A stretch of DNA of 64,000 bases from UBA5158 sp963692955 (lineage in GTDB: Bacteria; Pseudomonadota; Gammaproteobacteria; DSM-16500), in the NCBI GenBank assembly GCA_963692955.1, contig OY843587.1, positions 1,302,001 to 1,366,000 of the forward strand, in the 5' to 3' direction. The notes beneath the pieces were generated by a model. The model was given only the letters and a program-made list of their open reading frames with translations, searched no databases and was not told the DNA's origin. Positions 54,699 through 62,324 of the stretch are shown here, piece after piece. How positions within the stretch are numbered: position 1 is the first letter of the stretch; the number at the start of each line of letters is the position of its first letter. Made by a program: the position numbers and the translations under genes.

Positions 54699-54731
54699 CA
54701 GCGCAGCGAAATCTTCGTATTCGCTGCGCTG
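54699..54731. terminator. Strong inverted repeat between tag and DUF1622 gene
   Basis: Perfect 12-bp arms CAGCGCAGCGAA / TTCGCTGCGCTG with a 9-nt loop, between convergent genes. No T-run. It may be a terminator or part of a repeat family, since similar GCTGCGCTGC words occur at 55190-55250. Confidence 0.5.
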
Positions 54732-54746
54732 TCTACGTGTTATACG

Positions 54747-55106
54747 TTAGGCATTGATTGGGTCGGCTTGGACTTTCATTAATTCGCGGTTGATGGAAAA
54801 ACTCAATACCGTTCTGATTAACACGATCAACGCCACGATACCGACGGAATAATAATCCGGGGCGGTGATCGTGCTGATTAGATCAGATGACACGATGAAT
54901 TCTAAGCCTAAAATTAACGTCCGGCCGAGGTTGAGGCGGATGGAGTTAATGCCTTTGCTAGAAGTGAGTAACTCGCCGATCACCAAATAATAAATGTATT
55001 GGCATAACGCGATGAGGACGCCGGTTAAAATAATCAGAGTACCGCAAACAGATATGAGAGATTGAATCGGAACTATGACGTTATGCAGAACTTGATGCCA
55101 ATCCAT
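54747..55106 (-). CDS. DUF1622 family membrane protein
   Basis: 119 residues, three membrane helices. RLNLGRTLILGLEFIVSSDLISTI and VGIVALIVLIRTVLSFSINRELM match the DUF1622 pattern (polar R-x-x-LGR between helices). Function unknown in the family. Convergent with tag. Confidence 0.82.
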   Translation of the reverse strand: MDWHQVLHNVIVPIQSLISVCGTLIILTGVLIALCQYIYYLVIGELLTSSKGINSIRLNLGRTLILGLEFIVSSDLISTITAPDYYSVGIVALIVLIRTVLSFSINRELMKVQADPINA

Positions 55107-55184
55107 GGCAGCCTCTCCGATGATGTTATGTGTTCATTCTAGCATGAAGTTGTGTTGCTACTGCAAATTATGTAAATATGCACT

Positions 55185-55258
55185 TGAGCGCGGCGCCTGC
55201 CGGGTTTCGCTGCACTCTACCCAACAAACGTAATCTGCTGCGCTGCATACGAGCTACG
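55185..55258. repeat. REP-like remnant
   Basis: GGGTTTCGCTGCACTCTACCC followed by AACAAACG and a CTGCGCTGC segment resembles the widespread REP/MITE-like words built on GGGTTTCGCTGC...TACCCAACC. GGGT/ACCC arms are palindromic. Only one degenerate copy was seen, and the identification is from memory of other genomes. Confidence 0.4.
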
Positions 55259-55259
55259 T

Positions 55260-55640
55260 TTATGTCACCGAACACTTGAGATGGCCGATATAAGGCGAAT
55301 CGTCTTTCACGATTAATTTCCCTGACACGGTCAACGTTTGATTTTTATTGACGGTCACTTTGCAGGACGCTGGTAAAACTTGCGAGCGCATCGTGTAATT
55401 CTTCATGCTGGCCGCGAAAATCCAACTCACATTGCCGGCGTCTATCCAATAAATTTTTCCTTGCGCGGCCGCGCTGATGCGCGAGCAGCCATTATTCGAC
55501 ACGCAAAGAAAGTAGGCTTGGTTATGCACGGGGCCAGTAAAATTGATTTTCAATTTCGCCATATCAAACGTATCCGCCAGAGCAGATTCACACCACAATA
55601 GACAACCCACGGCGGCAACGCTGAGCAACAATCTTTTCAT
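55260..55640 (-). CDS. Small secreted orphan protein behind TTAA half-site array
   Basis: 126 residues from ATG 55640 (AGGA upstream). Signal peptide MKRLLLSVAAVGCLLWCESALA. The mature part looks beta-rich with four cysteines (YFLCVSNNGCSR, SCKVTV, HLKCSVT), which suggests an exported disulphide-bonded domain. No family recognised. It resembles the 29366 protein only in general type. Upstream promoter has PmrA-like half-sites. Confidence 0.75.
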   Translation of the reverse strand: MKRLLLSVAAVGCLLWCESALADTFDMAKLKINFTGPVHNQAYFLCVSNNGCSRISAAAQGKIYWIDAGNVSWIFAASMKNYTMRSQVLPASCKVTVNKNQTLTVSGKLIVKDDSPYIGHLKCSVT

Positions 55641-55687
55641 TGATAATCCTCGTTTTGGTACCAATAATGTTTCTTATTATGTTTAAA

Positions 55688-55742
55688 ATACTAACAGTTC
55701 TTTATTAAGTGACCATTAATGATTAATTAAGGTTTTCTTAAG
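55688..55742 (-). promoter_or_regulatory. Array of four PmrA-like half-sites with -10
   Basis: Minus strand: CTTAA, CTTAA, ATTAA, CTTAA begin exactly 11 bp apart (55742, 55731, 55720, 55709). The last is followed after 10 bp by TAGTAT (55688-55693). Two adjacent half-sites make one PmrA-type box, so this is a double site. The middle TT of the classic box is mostly lost. Confidence 0.6.
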
Positions 55743-56006
55743 GATTTTTTCAAAAAATTTTGAGTTAAATCAGTAGGATAGGAAAATGTGAGACAAATTT
55801 CTTTACACAAGAGCGTGGGTTTGGGGTATGCTGTTGTTATCACTCCATCCGTGGGGTAAACCAACAACCTAAAATCAATAACTTAGCCTTGTTGGCTCAA
55901 CACAATCGAGAAGTTTGTAACGCGCTTTTTATTTCATTTTCAATTAATATTCAATGCAATAGAGTAATTTGTGTCAAAAATATTCAGTATAAGTTAGGCT
56001 AATTAA

Positions 56007-56015
56007 TGGTATAAT
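56007..56015 (+). promoter_or_regulatory. Extended -10 promoter of skp-like gene
   Basis: TGGTATAAT is a complete extended -10, 56 bp ahead of the start codon. It places the in-frame ATG at 56029 right at the transcription start and favours ATG 56071. Confidence 0.55.
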
Positions 56016-56070
56016 TTATATTGATGAAATGTTTCATTTAGTGCTTAAACTCTATATAGGGAGAATACAG

Positions 56071-56571
56071 ATGAATAAGTGGCTATCGACATTAACTGCT
56101 GGGCTACTTACACTGAGCGTAGGCTCTGCTTATGCGGCAGACAACCTAAAGATCGGTGTAGTAGATATGAACCAAGTCTTGCAAAAATCACCGCTGATGA
56201 TTTCTCTTAACGATGGTTTGAACAAACAGTTCAAATCCCGTCAAGACGAAATTAATTCCGCGCAAAAATCTTTGCAAGATGAACTCTACTCTTTGAATAG
56301 CAATACGACTATGTCAGCTGATGAACGTTCCAAATTGCAAAACAAAATCATCAATGACAAAGCGAATGTGGATGTTATGACAACCACGTTCCAAAAGGAC
56401 CTTGCTATTGCCAAAGATGGAGCTTCACAAAAGTTCATGACCAAACTAGCTGATGTACTTAACAAAGTAGCTAAAGATGGACGTTATGACATAATCGAAC
56501 AACGTACGAATTTGCTCTATATAAATTCCGCGTTGGACATTACGTCACAAGTGATTCCACAAGTTAGCTAA
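56071..56571 (+). CDS. skp: OmpH/Skp-like periplasmic chaperone
   Basis: 166 residues from ATG 56071 (GGGAGA upstream). Signal peptide ending SAYA|ADNLK. KIGVVDMNQVLQKSP is the Skp/OmpH start, then a long helical tentacle region (about 50-110) rich in Lys, Gln and Asp, and a closing beta strand. It holds unfolded outer-membrane proteins. It is not next to bamA or lpxD here, so it may be a second, specialised copy. Confidence 0.87.
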   Translation: MNKWLSTLTAGLLTLSVGSAYAADNLKIGVVDMNQVLQKSPLMISLNDGLNKQFKSRQDEINSAQKSLQDELYSLNSNTTMSADERSKLQNKIINDKANVDVMTTTFQKDLAIAKDGASQKFMTKLADVLNKVAKDGRYDIIEQRTNLLYINSALDITSQVIPQVS

Positions 56572-56592
56572 TTTACATCGCTTAGTTTGCCA

Positions 56593-56624
56593 AAGCGCAT
56601 CTGTTTACAGATGCGCTTTTTTAT
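56593..56624 (+). terminator. Rho-independent terminator of skp-like gene
   Basis: AAGCGCATCTG / CAGATGCGCTT stem with TTTA loop and a run of six T. Confidence 0.9.
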
Positions 56625-56640
56625 TTGAGGAAGTTTTTAC

Positions 56641-57087
56641 ATGCAAATTTGGGTGGACGCGGACGCTTGTCCCAACGCCATTAAAGAAATTATTTTCCGC
56701 GCCGCTAATCGCACGCGTATCATGACCATCTTAGTCTCAAACCAACCGATTCGCGTACCGCCTTCGCCGTTCATTCAAAACCGCATTGTTTTAGCGGGCT
56801 TTGACGTGGCCGACGCTAAGATTATTCAAGAAGTCAGCGCGGGAGATATCGTGATTACCGCGGATATACCCCTGGCGGACGCCGTGGTGGATAAAGGCGG
56901 CGTCGCGCTGAACCCACGCGGTGAATTGTATACGGCGAATAATATTAAGCAGCGTTTAGCGGTGCGCGATTTCGCGGATAGCTTGCGCGGCAGCGGCGTG
57001 CATACCGGCGGCCCGGCTAAGTTAAATAAAAAAGATTTGCAAGCGTTTGCGAATAGCTTAGACCGGTTTCTTGCTCTGCCGCGATGA
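56641..57087 (+). CDS. YaiI/YqxD family protein (DUF188)
   Basis: 148 residues, full length. WVDADACPNAIKEIIFRAANR, VSAGDIVITADIPLADAVVDKGG and ALNPRGELYTANNIKQRLAVRDF are the family blocks; the acidic cluster suggests a PIN-like nuclease fold, but no activity is established. Its last 30 bp overlap the convergent gor gene. GAGGAAG precedes the ATG. Confidence 0.9.
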   Translation: MQIWVDADACPNAIKEIIFRAANRTRIMTILVSNQPIRVPPSPFIQNRIVLAGFDVADAKIIQEVSAGDIVITADIPLADAVVDKGGVALNPRGELYTANNIKQRLAVRDFADSLRGSGVHTGGPAKLNKKDLQAFANSLDRFLALPR

Positions 57088-58437
57088 ATTCTTTAGCGTT
57101 AGTAATTCTTCGGCGCTGGTAGGATGAATGCCGACGGTGTTGTCAAAATCCTTTTTCGTCGCGCCCATTTTTATCGCTACCGCAAACCCTTGAATGATTT
57201 CATCGGCATGATTATCCACGAAATGACAGCCGATGACTTTTTGGGATTTTTTAATCGTAATAAGTTTGATGTATGAAAAGATTTTTACTTTGCTAAAAGC
57301 ATAATACAACGAAGCGAATTTAGCTTCGTAGACCATTAAGTTTTGGTTGCCGTATTTAGTTACCGCTTGTTCTTCGGTTAAACCAACGGAGGCGGCTGGT
57401 GGATGCGTGAAGATGGTGGTGGGAATATTTTCGTAATCTAAAAACGCGCGTTTTTCACCGCCGAATAATCGCGACGATAATTTACGCCCGGCCGCGACGG
57501 CGACGGGAGTTTGCAGCTTTTTACCCGTGACATCACCGATGGCGTAAATATGCGGAATATTCGTGTTTTCCCATTTGTCGGTTGGGATATAGTTATCTTT
57601 ATTTAATTTGACGCCGGCGGCTTTAAGATTTAACGCTTGGGTGCAAGGGTGTCTGCCGATCGCGAATAATACGGAGTCCATATGCGTGATCTTTTTCGTG
57701 CTGCAATGCAGAGTCAATTTTTTGTTTGCATTGCGCGTGATTTTTTTTACGTCTTGGTGTTTGTGCAGATTTATTTTTTTTAATTTGATTAAGTCTAATA
57801 ATGCTGTCGATATCAAACTATCAAATTGTTTTAATGGTTTGTCGTCCCTTATCACTAAATGCACGTCCACGCCTAATTTATTTAAAATAGAAGAAAATTC
57901 CATCGCGATATAGCCCCCGCCGATGATGGCCATACTTTTCGGCAGTGATTTCAAAGCAAAAAATCCATCGGAATCGATAGCGTATTCTCCGCCTTCGACG
58001 GTCGGCGGATTAGGCGAGCAGCCGGTCGCGATTATGATGTGTTTGGCGGTATAAAGTTGGTTAGCGACTTTGACGGTGTGCGGATCGATGAATGACGCGT
58101 CGCCTTGTAGATAAGTGATTTTATCTTTCTGCAAACGTTGATGATATTTTTTATTTAAATGTTTTAAATAATGTTGGCGGTGCTCCACGAGTTTTTTAAA
58201 CGAGAGCACGGGTGACTTGGCTTGAAAACCATAATCTTTCGCGTGCGTGAAAAAACTTGTGGTTTCACCGGCGTACCACGTCAACTTTTTTGGCACACAG
58301 CCCACGTTGACACACGTACCGCCGATGGTTTTCATTTCTATGATAACGACAGTCGCGCCATGTTCCGCGGCCCGTTGCGCTGCTGCCAGGCCGCCGCTGC
58401 CGGCGCCAATCACGAGTAAATCATAATGCTGTTTCAT
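57058..58437 (-). CDS. gor: Glutathione-disulfide reductase
   Basis: 459 residues. FAD site IGAGSGGLAAAQRAAEHGA, redox disulphide GGTCVNVGCVPKKL, NADPH site IIGGGYIAMEFSSIL, YAIGDVTGK, and the catalytic C-terminal HPTSAEELLTL. GCVPKK with Gor-like spacing favours glutathione over trypanothione or lipoamide. It keeps glutathione reduced. The tail (SSRQSKKPV) overlaps the DUF188 gene by 30 bp. Confidence 0.93.
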   Translation of the reverse strand: MKQHYDLLVIGAGSGGLAAAQRAAEHGATVVIIEMKTIGGTCVNVGCVPKKLTWYAGETTSFFTHAKDYGFQAKSPVLSFKKLVEHRQHYLKHLNKKYHQRLQKDKITYLQGDASFIDPHTVKVANQLYTAKHIIIATGCSPNPPTVEGGEYAIDSDGFFALKSLPKSMAIIGGGYIAMEFSSILNKLGVDVHLVIRDDKPLKQFDSLISTALLDLIKLKKINLHKHQDVKKITRNANKKLTLHCSTKKITHMDSVLFAIGRHPCTQALNLKAAGVKLNKDNYIPTDKWENTNIPHIYAIGDVTGKKLQTPVAVAAGRKLSSRLFGGEKRAFLDYENIPTTIFTHPPAASVGLTEEQAVTKYGNQNLMVYEAKFASLYYAFSKVKIFSYIKLITIKKSQKVIGCHFVDNHADEIIQGFAVAIKMGATKKDFDNTVGIHPTSAEELLTLKNSSRQSKKPV

Positions 58438-58478
58438 TCAATCAAAAATCCTTTTTCGAGTTGAAGTGACGCTTGGAA

Positions 58479-58742
58479 TTATTCTTTATGGCCTAATAAA
58501 AATCCTAAGACCACACCGACTAATAACGCGGTACCAATCGTTTGGTAGGGACGTTCGCTAATGAATTCTTCGACGTCGTCGCTGACATCGATAGTTCTGT
58601 CTTTCGCATTTTCATAAGAATTAGATAGCATTTCTTTGGCTTTTGATTTCACGTCGCTCGTAATAGCGGCGATTGAAGCTTTGATTTGATCTAAATCATG
58701 GTATAAATCGATGGCGGATTTACGAATTTTTCTTCTAACCAT
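58479..58742 (-). CDS. ElaB/YqjD-type (DUF883) membrane-anchored protein
   Basis: 87 residues. A helical, charged N-terminal part and a C-terminal helix TIGTALLVGVVLGFLLGHKE, the DUF883 pattern (RPYQTIG-x-A-x-x-VG). Relatives associate with ribosomes at the membrane in stationary phase. GGAGG precedes the ATG. Spaced 41 bp from gor on the same strand. Confidence 0.85.
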   Translation of the reverse strand: MVRRKIRKSAIDLYHDLDQIKASIAAITSDVKSKAKEMLSNSYENAKDRTIDVSDDVEEFISERPYQTIGTALLVGVVLGFLLGHKE

Positions 58743-58840
58743 TGTTACGGCCTCCGTTTAGTTTTAATGTATTAATCAAATTATTATATCACAGGGGTCA
58801 GCTAACTTTTTAGGAATGGGTTGAATTTTATCAGATTTTA

Positions 58841-58869
58841 TTGTGATAGAATTTAACTGGTAGTATTAT
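58841..58869 (+). promoter_or_regulatory. Promoter of the small lipoprotein
   Basis: TTGTGA (58841-58846), 17-bp spacer, TATTAT (58864-58869), 39 bp before the start codon. Confidence 0.55.
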
Positions 58870-58907
58870 AGCCACAATGGATGAATGGATTTTAACAGGA
58901 GCAACGC

Positions 58908-59078
58908 ATGCGATTTATAACCCTCTTAGTGTTATTGACGACCGCATTAGCCGGTTGTGAAACCGCCACCACACCCAACACGCAGGCGCCCGTGTCGGCG
59001 TATCGCGCCACCCCTGCCGCGCATCAAAATCAAAATCCTAACGTGACCGCCGGTAAGATGATGAGTCCGTTAATGTAA
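58908..59078 (+). CDS. Small lipoprotein
   Basis: 56 residues, found by direct translation. MRFITLLVLLTTALAGC is a lipoprotein signal with lipobox ALAGC; the modified Cys would be residue 17. The mature part is short, Thr/Pro/Asn-rich and ends AGKMMSPLM. AGGAGC lies 7 bp before the ATG and there is a promoter upstream. Likely an envelope lipoprotein of entericidin-like size; function unknown. Confidence 0.75.
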   Translation: MRFITLLVLLTTALAGCETATTPNTQAPVSAYRATPAAHQNQNPNVTAGKMMSPLM

Positions 59079-59160
59079 TTGTTGGTTTCTAAAATAACTA
59101 TTTTACTCGTGGTGCTTATTATATAATGCATGCCATTATTTATTAGACGCAGGAATTATT

Positions 59161-59667
59161 ATGATTACTTTAGAAACCAACTATGGTCCCATCACCTTAG
59201 AATTAGATTGGCAAAAAGCTCCTAATACCGCCGATAATTTTTTGAAATACGCGAAAAGCGGTTTTTACGACGGTACGGTTTTTCATCGCGTCATTCAAAA
59301 TTTCATGGTGCAAGGCGGCGGCTTCGACGAACAGATGCAGCAAAAATCGGGGAACTCGCCGATTAAAAATGAAGCCCAAAACGGTTTGAAAAATTCTCGC
59401 GGGACGATCGCGATGGCGCGTACTTCCGATCCGCATTCCGCGAGTTCACAATTTTTTATTAACGTCGTCGATAATGATTTTTTAAATTTTAGCGCCGAAA
59501 CGACCAACGGCTGGGGTTACTGCGTATTTGGAAAAGTCGTCGACGGCATGGACGTCGTGGATGAAATCCGTAAAGTCGCGACCACCACTAAAGGCGGCCA
59601 CCAAGATGTGCCTACCACACCCGTCGTGATTGAAAAAGTGATCGTGAGTGAAGAAGCTCCCGCGTGA
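59161..59667 (+). CDS. ppiB: Peptidyl-prolyl cis-trans isomerase B (cyclophilin)
   Basis: 168 residues, no signal peptide, so cytoplasmic. MITLETNYGPITLELDWQKAPNTADNF, FHRVIQNFMVQGGGF and GTIAMARTSDPHSASSQFFINV contain the active-site Arg, Phe, Gln and Phe of cyclophilins. It speeds proline isomerisation during folding. Confidence 0.95.
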   Translation: MITLETNYGPITLELDWQKAPNTADNFLKYAKSGFYDGTVFHRVIQNFMVQGGGFDEQMQQKSGNSPIKNEAQNGLKNSRGTIAMARTSDPHSASSQFFINVVDNDFLNFSAETTNGWGYCVFGKVVDGMDVVDEIRKVATTTKGGHQDVPTTPVVIEKVIVSEEAPA

Positions 59668-59696
59668 CGAAAAATTTTTGATTTGGAAATATAACC

Positions 59697-60437
59697 ATGC
59701 CAATGAATTCCCAGCAAGTAAACGACAATTTAGCGCTTCTGCAATTCGCCTATTGGAAAAGTTTAGCGCCTGATCCAATTGACATAGATACGAAATTAAA
59801 AGGCTTAACAAAAAAACAAGGCCAAGAGGATTATGTCGATGATACAGCTCTGCGAGAGTCCCTCGATGAAGATACCACTTACTCCAAAAACGCAGCGCGT
59901 ATTTTAGATTATTTGCTGTTACATTTTACCGACGTGGTCATAGAGATTGTTAACAAGTATGAATCACCATTTAAAGCTGTGATTAATGTGCCAGGCGAAG
60001 TGACAAGCAAAATGAAACAATATGTCAGCCCCGCCATTGATTATTTAGACGATGCTGAAGGCATACCACATATTACTTCTATGAAGTTATATACAAAAGT
60101 TAAATACCTGACTTGGTTTCTGATGAGCGTGGTTAAATGGTCTTGTGAGGATCAAAACCACGGCGCGATATTTAAAAAAGTCGTTGAAACCTTTATCGGC
60201 GTCAAGTTAAAGCCATTGCAATTACGCTTACAAAAATTTGAAGAAAGACATAAATTGCCGGTCAGATTTACCCTCGAAACAACCGAAATGGAACTCAAAG
60301 AAATAGTAAAAGCTCACGGCACCCAAGCTGCTGTCAGTGGCTCGGGCGTTAGTCTTGGGTTCTTCGCAACACCACCCGCAGCGACTTTCTCATCAGCGCC
60401 GGCAGAAGAGAAGAAAGCCAATTTAAAATTAGCTTAA
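59697..60437 (+). CDS. Orphan helical protein
   Basis: 246 residues, 29 bp after ppiB. No signal peptide; one moderately hydrophobic segment (YLTWFLMSVVKW). Helical-looking with a low-complexity Ala/Ser/Pro tail (FFATPPAATFSSAPAEEKKANLKLA). No recognised family. No PmrA-like box. Two ATGs (59697, 59703) are possible starts; GGAA precedes the first. Transcribed with ppiB or its own unseen promoter. Confidence 0.65.
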   Translation: MPMNSQQVNDNLALLQFAYWKSLAPDPIDIDTKLKGLTKKQGQEDYVDDTALRESLDEDTTYSKNAARILDYLLLHFTDVVIEIVNKYESPFKAVINVPGEVTSKMKQYVSPAIDYLDDAEGIPHITSMKLYTKVKYLTWFLMSVVKWSCEDQNHGAIFKKVVETFIGVKLKPLQLRLQKFEERHKLPVRFTLETTEMELKEIVKAHGTQAAVSGSGVSLGFFATPPAATFSSAPAEEKKANLKLA

Positions 60438-60451
60438 CACTAGGAGACTAA

Positions 60452-61144
60452 ATGCTATTAGTCCGCCGGGCGAAGGAACGCGGGGTTGCGAAACGTGATT
60501 GGCTGCAGAGCTATCATACTTTTTCATTCGCGGATTATTACGATCCGGACTATATGGGTTTTGAAAATCTTCGCGTCATCAATGAAGATTTCATCGCCCC
60601 CGGTAAAGGCTTTGCCACGCACCAGCACCATGACATGGAAATCTTGACGTATGTCATCGATGGTTTGCTTGAGCATAAAGACAGTATGGGTACCGGTTCA
60701 CAAATCCGGCCGGGTGAAATTCAAATCATGTCGGCTGGCAGCGGTGTAGCGCATAGCGAGTTTAATGCGTCAGCCGACCAAAGCTTGCATCTGCTACAAA
60801 TATGGATTTTGCCTGAGCAAAAGGATTTGCTGCCGCGCTACGATCAAAAAACCATAGACCGCTCCCCCAATGAGCTTATCCCCATTGCGGCGCCGCAAGG
60901 CGTGCCTGCGTCGGTTGTAATCCATCAAAACGTCATCGTTTACGCGGCGTTTTGTGCTAAGGATGCGTCGCTCTCGCATATCTTAGTGGGTTGCCCAGCG
61001 GCGTGGCTGCAAGTAGTGAAAGGCAACATCGATGTGAATGCCGAAAATCTTGGCGCGGGGGATGGGGTAGCGATAAAACAAGAAGAACAAATTAAGATTT
61101 TTTGCCGGGAAGCATCTGAGTTTTTATTATTTGAATTTTTATAA
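60452..61144 (+). CDS. Pirin family protein (YhhW-like)
   Basis: 230 residues. A bicupin with metal ligands in FATHQHHDMEILTYVIDG (His, His, Glu context) and HSEFN; HTFSFADYYDPDYMGFENLRVINEDFIAPG is the pirin signature. The E. coli relative is a quercetin 2,3-dioxygenase in vitro; the natural substrate is unknown. TAGGAGACTAA precedes the ATG. Confidence 0.92.
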   Translation: MLLVRRAKERGVAKRDWLQSYHTFSFADYYDPDYMGFENLRVINEDFIAPGKGFATHQHHDMEILTYVIDGLLEHKDSMGTGSQIRPGEIQIMSAGSGVAHSEFNASADQSLHLLQIWILPEQKDLLPRYDQKTIDRSPNELIPIAAPQGVPASVVIHQNVIVYAAFCAKDASLSHILVGCPAAWLQVVKGNIDVNAENLGAGDGVAIKQEEQIKIFCREASEFLLFEFL

Positions 61145-61286
61145 TTCATATATAATTAATTAGGGTAAACCATAAGCATAATAATTCAATTTTCTCGTAG
61201 GATTTTTGGAATATTTGTAATAAATTAATAAGCTTAGTGTAAAACCGTTCCCTTAATGTTAGTCACAAATGATTTAGGAGATTGTC

Positions 61287-61619
61287 ATGAGTTTCATCAA
61301 AAAGTTATTAGTTATGTTGAGTATGGTTGTTATCGGTAGCACGGTAGTGATGAACACTGCCAGCGCTGCGGAAACATCTAAGCAGTATGTGAAGAGCAGC
61401 GCTATCACAGCTGATGTGAAAGCTAAACTCTTAGCTGACTCTGATGTTAAAAGCTTGCATATCTCCGTTAAAACCGTTAAAGACAAGGTGATTTTAACTG
61501 GTCATGTCGATACACAAGACCAAAAAGAAAAAGCCGGTTCAATCGCTGCTGCGTGTGATGGCGTTGCATCCGTGGATAATAAATTAAAAGTGAAGGCACC
61601 TAAGAAAAGCGCAATGTAA
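61287..61619 (+). CDS. BON-domain periplasmic protein (OsmY-like)
   Basis: 110 residues. Signal peptide ending ASA|AETSK, then one BON domain: SSAITADVKAKLLADSDVKSLHISVKTVKDKVILTGHVDTQDQKEKAGSIAAACDGVASVDNKLKV. BON proteins bind membranes under osmotic or envelope stress. TAGGAGATTGTC precedes the ATG and a strong hairpin follows. Confidence 0.9.
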   Translation: MSFIKKLLVMLSMVVIGSTVVMNTASAAETSKQYVKSSAITADVKAKLLADSDVKSLHISVKTVKDKVILTGHVDTQDQKEKAGSIAAACDGVASVDNKLKVKAPKKSAM

Positions 61620-61626
61620 TCGACAT

Positions 61627-61660
61627 GGTGGTTGTTACAATTTGTAACAACCACCGTGTT
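61627..61660 (+). terminator. Terminator after BON-domain gene
   Basis: Perfect 13-bp arms GGTGGTTGTTACA / TGTAACAACCACC with a 3-nt loop, followed by a T-rich GTGTTCTTT. Confidence 0.75.
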
Positions 61661-61816
61661 CTTTATAAATTTTCGTTCGAATCACTCCCATCTATCTGTG
61701 TTTTCTCAGGGTAATCCCTTATAAATTTCGGTAATTGTCCTCCTATGACTAGAGGGTGTCTTGTAGTTATTATAGAGAAATACTAGATCCGTCCATCTGT
61801 GTAAGAGGAGTGAGAG

Positions 61817-62038
61817 ATGAACCCAAGACCCACAACTCCAGAACCCGGCTCTAATGATCCTACACCCGGTAAAAACCCTGACGTTACGCCTGATAATCCC
61901 ACTCCAGGCGGTGCAGTCGAAAATCCTAGCAGCGGGTCGCCAAGACCTACAAATCCTAGCAATCCTACTCCAGGCGGTGTTGAAGGCCCAAGCGATACAC
62001 CAAGACCCACCACACCTCCCGGTACAACAGAATCTTAA
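61817..62038 (+). CDS. Small Pro/Gly/Thr-rich repeat protein
   Basis: 73 residues, almost wholly built of Pro, Thr, Gly, Asn and Ser, with repeated PRPTTP, NPTPGG and PRPTNP units. No signal peptide or membrane helix; intrinsically disordered. AGGAGTGAGAG precedes the ATG and CsbD follows 10 bp after its stop, so it looks expressed rather than chance. The longer ORFs in the other frames here reflect the repetitive base pattern. Confidence 0.55.
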   Translation: MNPRPTTPEPGSNDPTPGKNPDVTPDNPTPGGAVENPSSGSPRPTNPSNPTPGGVEGPSDTPRPTTPPGTTES

Positions 62039-62048
62039 GGAGATTAAT

Positions 62049-62264
62049 ATGGATAATGATATCGTTAAAGGAAAATGGACAGAAATCAAAGGCAAATTAA
62101 AACAACAATGGGCTAAATTAACGGATGATGATATCGCCAGCATGAAGGGCAGTTTCGAAGAATTAGAAGGTAAATTACAAACATCTTACGGTTATCAAAA
62201 AGATCAAGCCAAAAAAGAAATCGATACGTTTCTCACTAAAAATGGCTATGACGAAACAGAATAA
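62049..62264 (+). CDS. CsbD family stress protein
   Basis: 71 residues from ATG 62049 behind TTAAGGAGATTAAT; a longer in-frame opening overlaps the Pro-rich gene and is rejected. NDIVKGKWTEIKGKLKQQWAKLTDDDIASMKGSFEELEGKLQTSYG is the CsbD/YjbJ domain. Abundant stress-induced proteins of unknown mechanism. Followed by a terminator. Confidence 0.92.
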   Translation: MDNDIVKGKWTEIKGKLKQQWAKLTDDDIASMKGSFEELEGKLQTSYGYQKDQAKKEIDTFLTKNGYDETE

Positions 62265-62290
62265 GTTGGTTGGTTGTTGTTGAGGTGCGA

Positions 62291-62323
62291 AAACCGCTAT
62301 ATCCGTATAGCGGTTTTTTTTTC
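62291..62323. terminator. Terminator shared by csbD-like gene and ligD
   Basis: AAACCGCTATA / TATAGCGGTTT with TCCG loop, then a long T-run. On the minus strand the stem follows the ligD stop directly. Confidence 0.9.
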
Positions 62324-62324
62324 T

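Larger units (their letters stand above)
55641..56070. other. Divergent regulatory region, secreted protein / skp
   Basis: 430 bp. The left part holds the half-site array and -10 for the minus gene, the right end the skp promoter. The middle (55743-55990) has short complementary words (GTTGTT/AACAAC) and could encode a small RNA, but I recognise none. Confidence 0.4.

Noticed and set aside
61706..62143. 145-residue minus-strand ORF opposite the Pro-rich and CsbD genes
   Set aside because: Product of the repetitive Pro/Gly codons read backwards; Trp/Ser/Gly-rich with no ribosome site.
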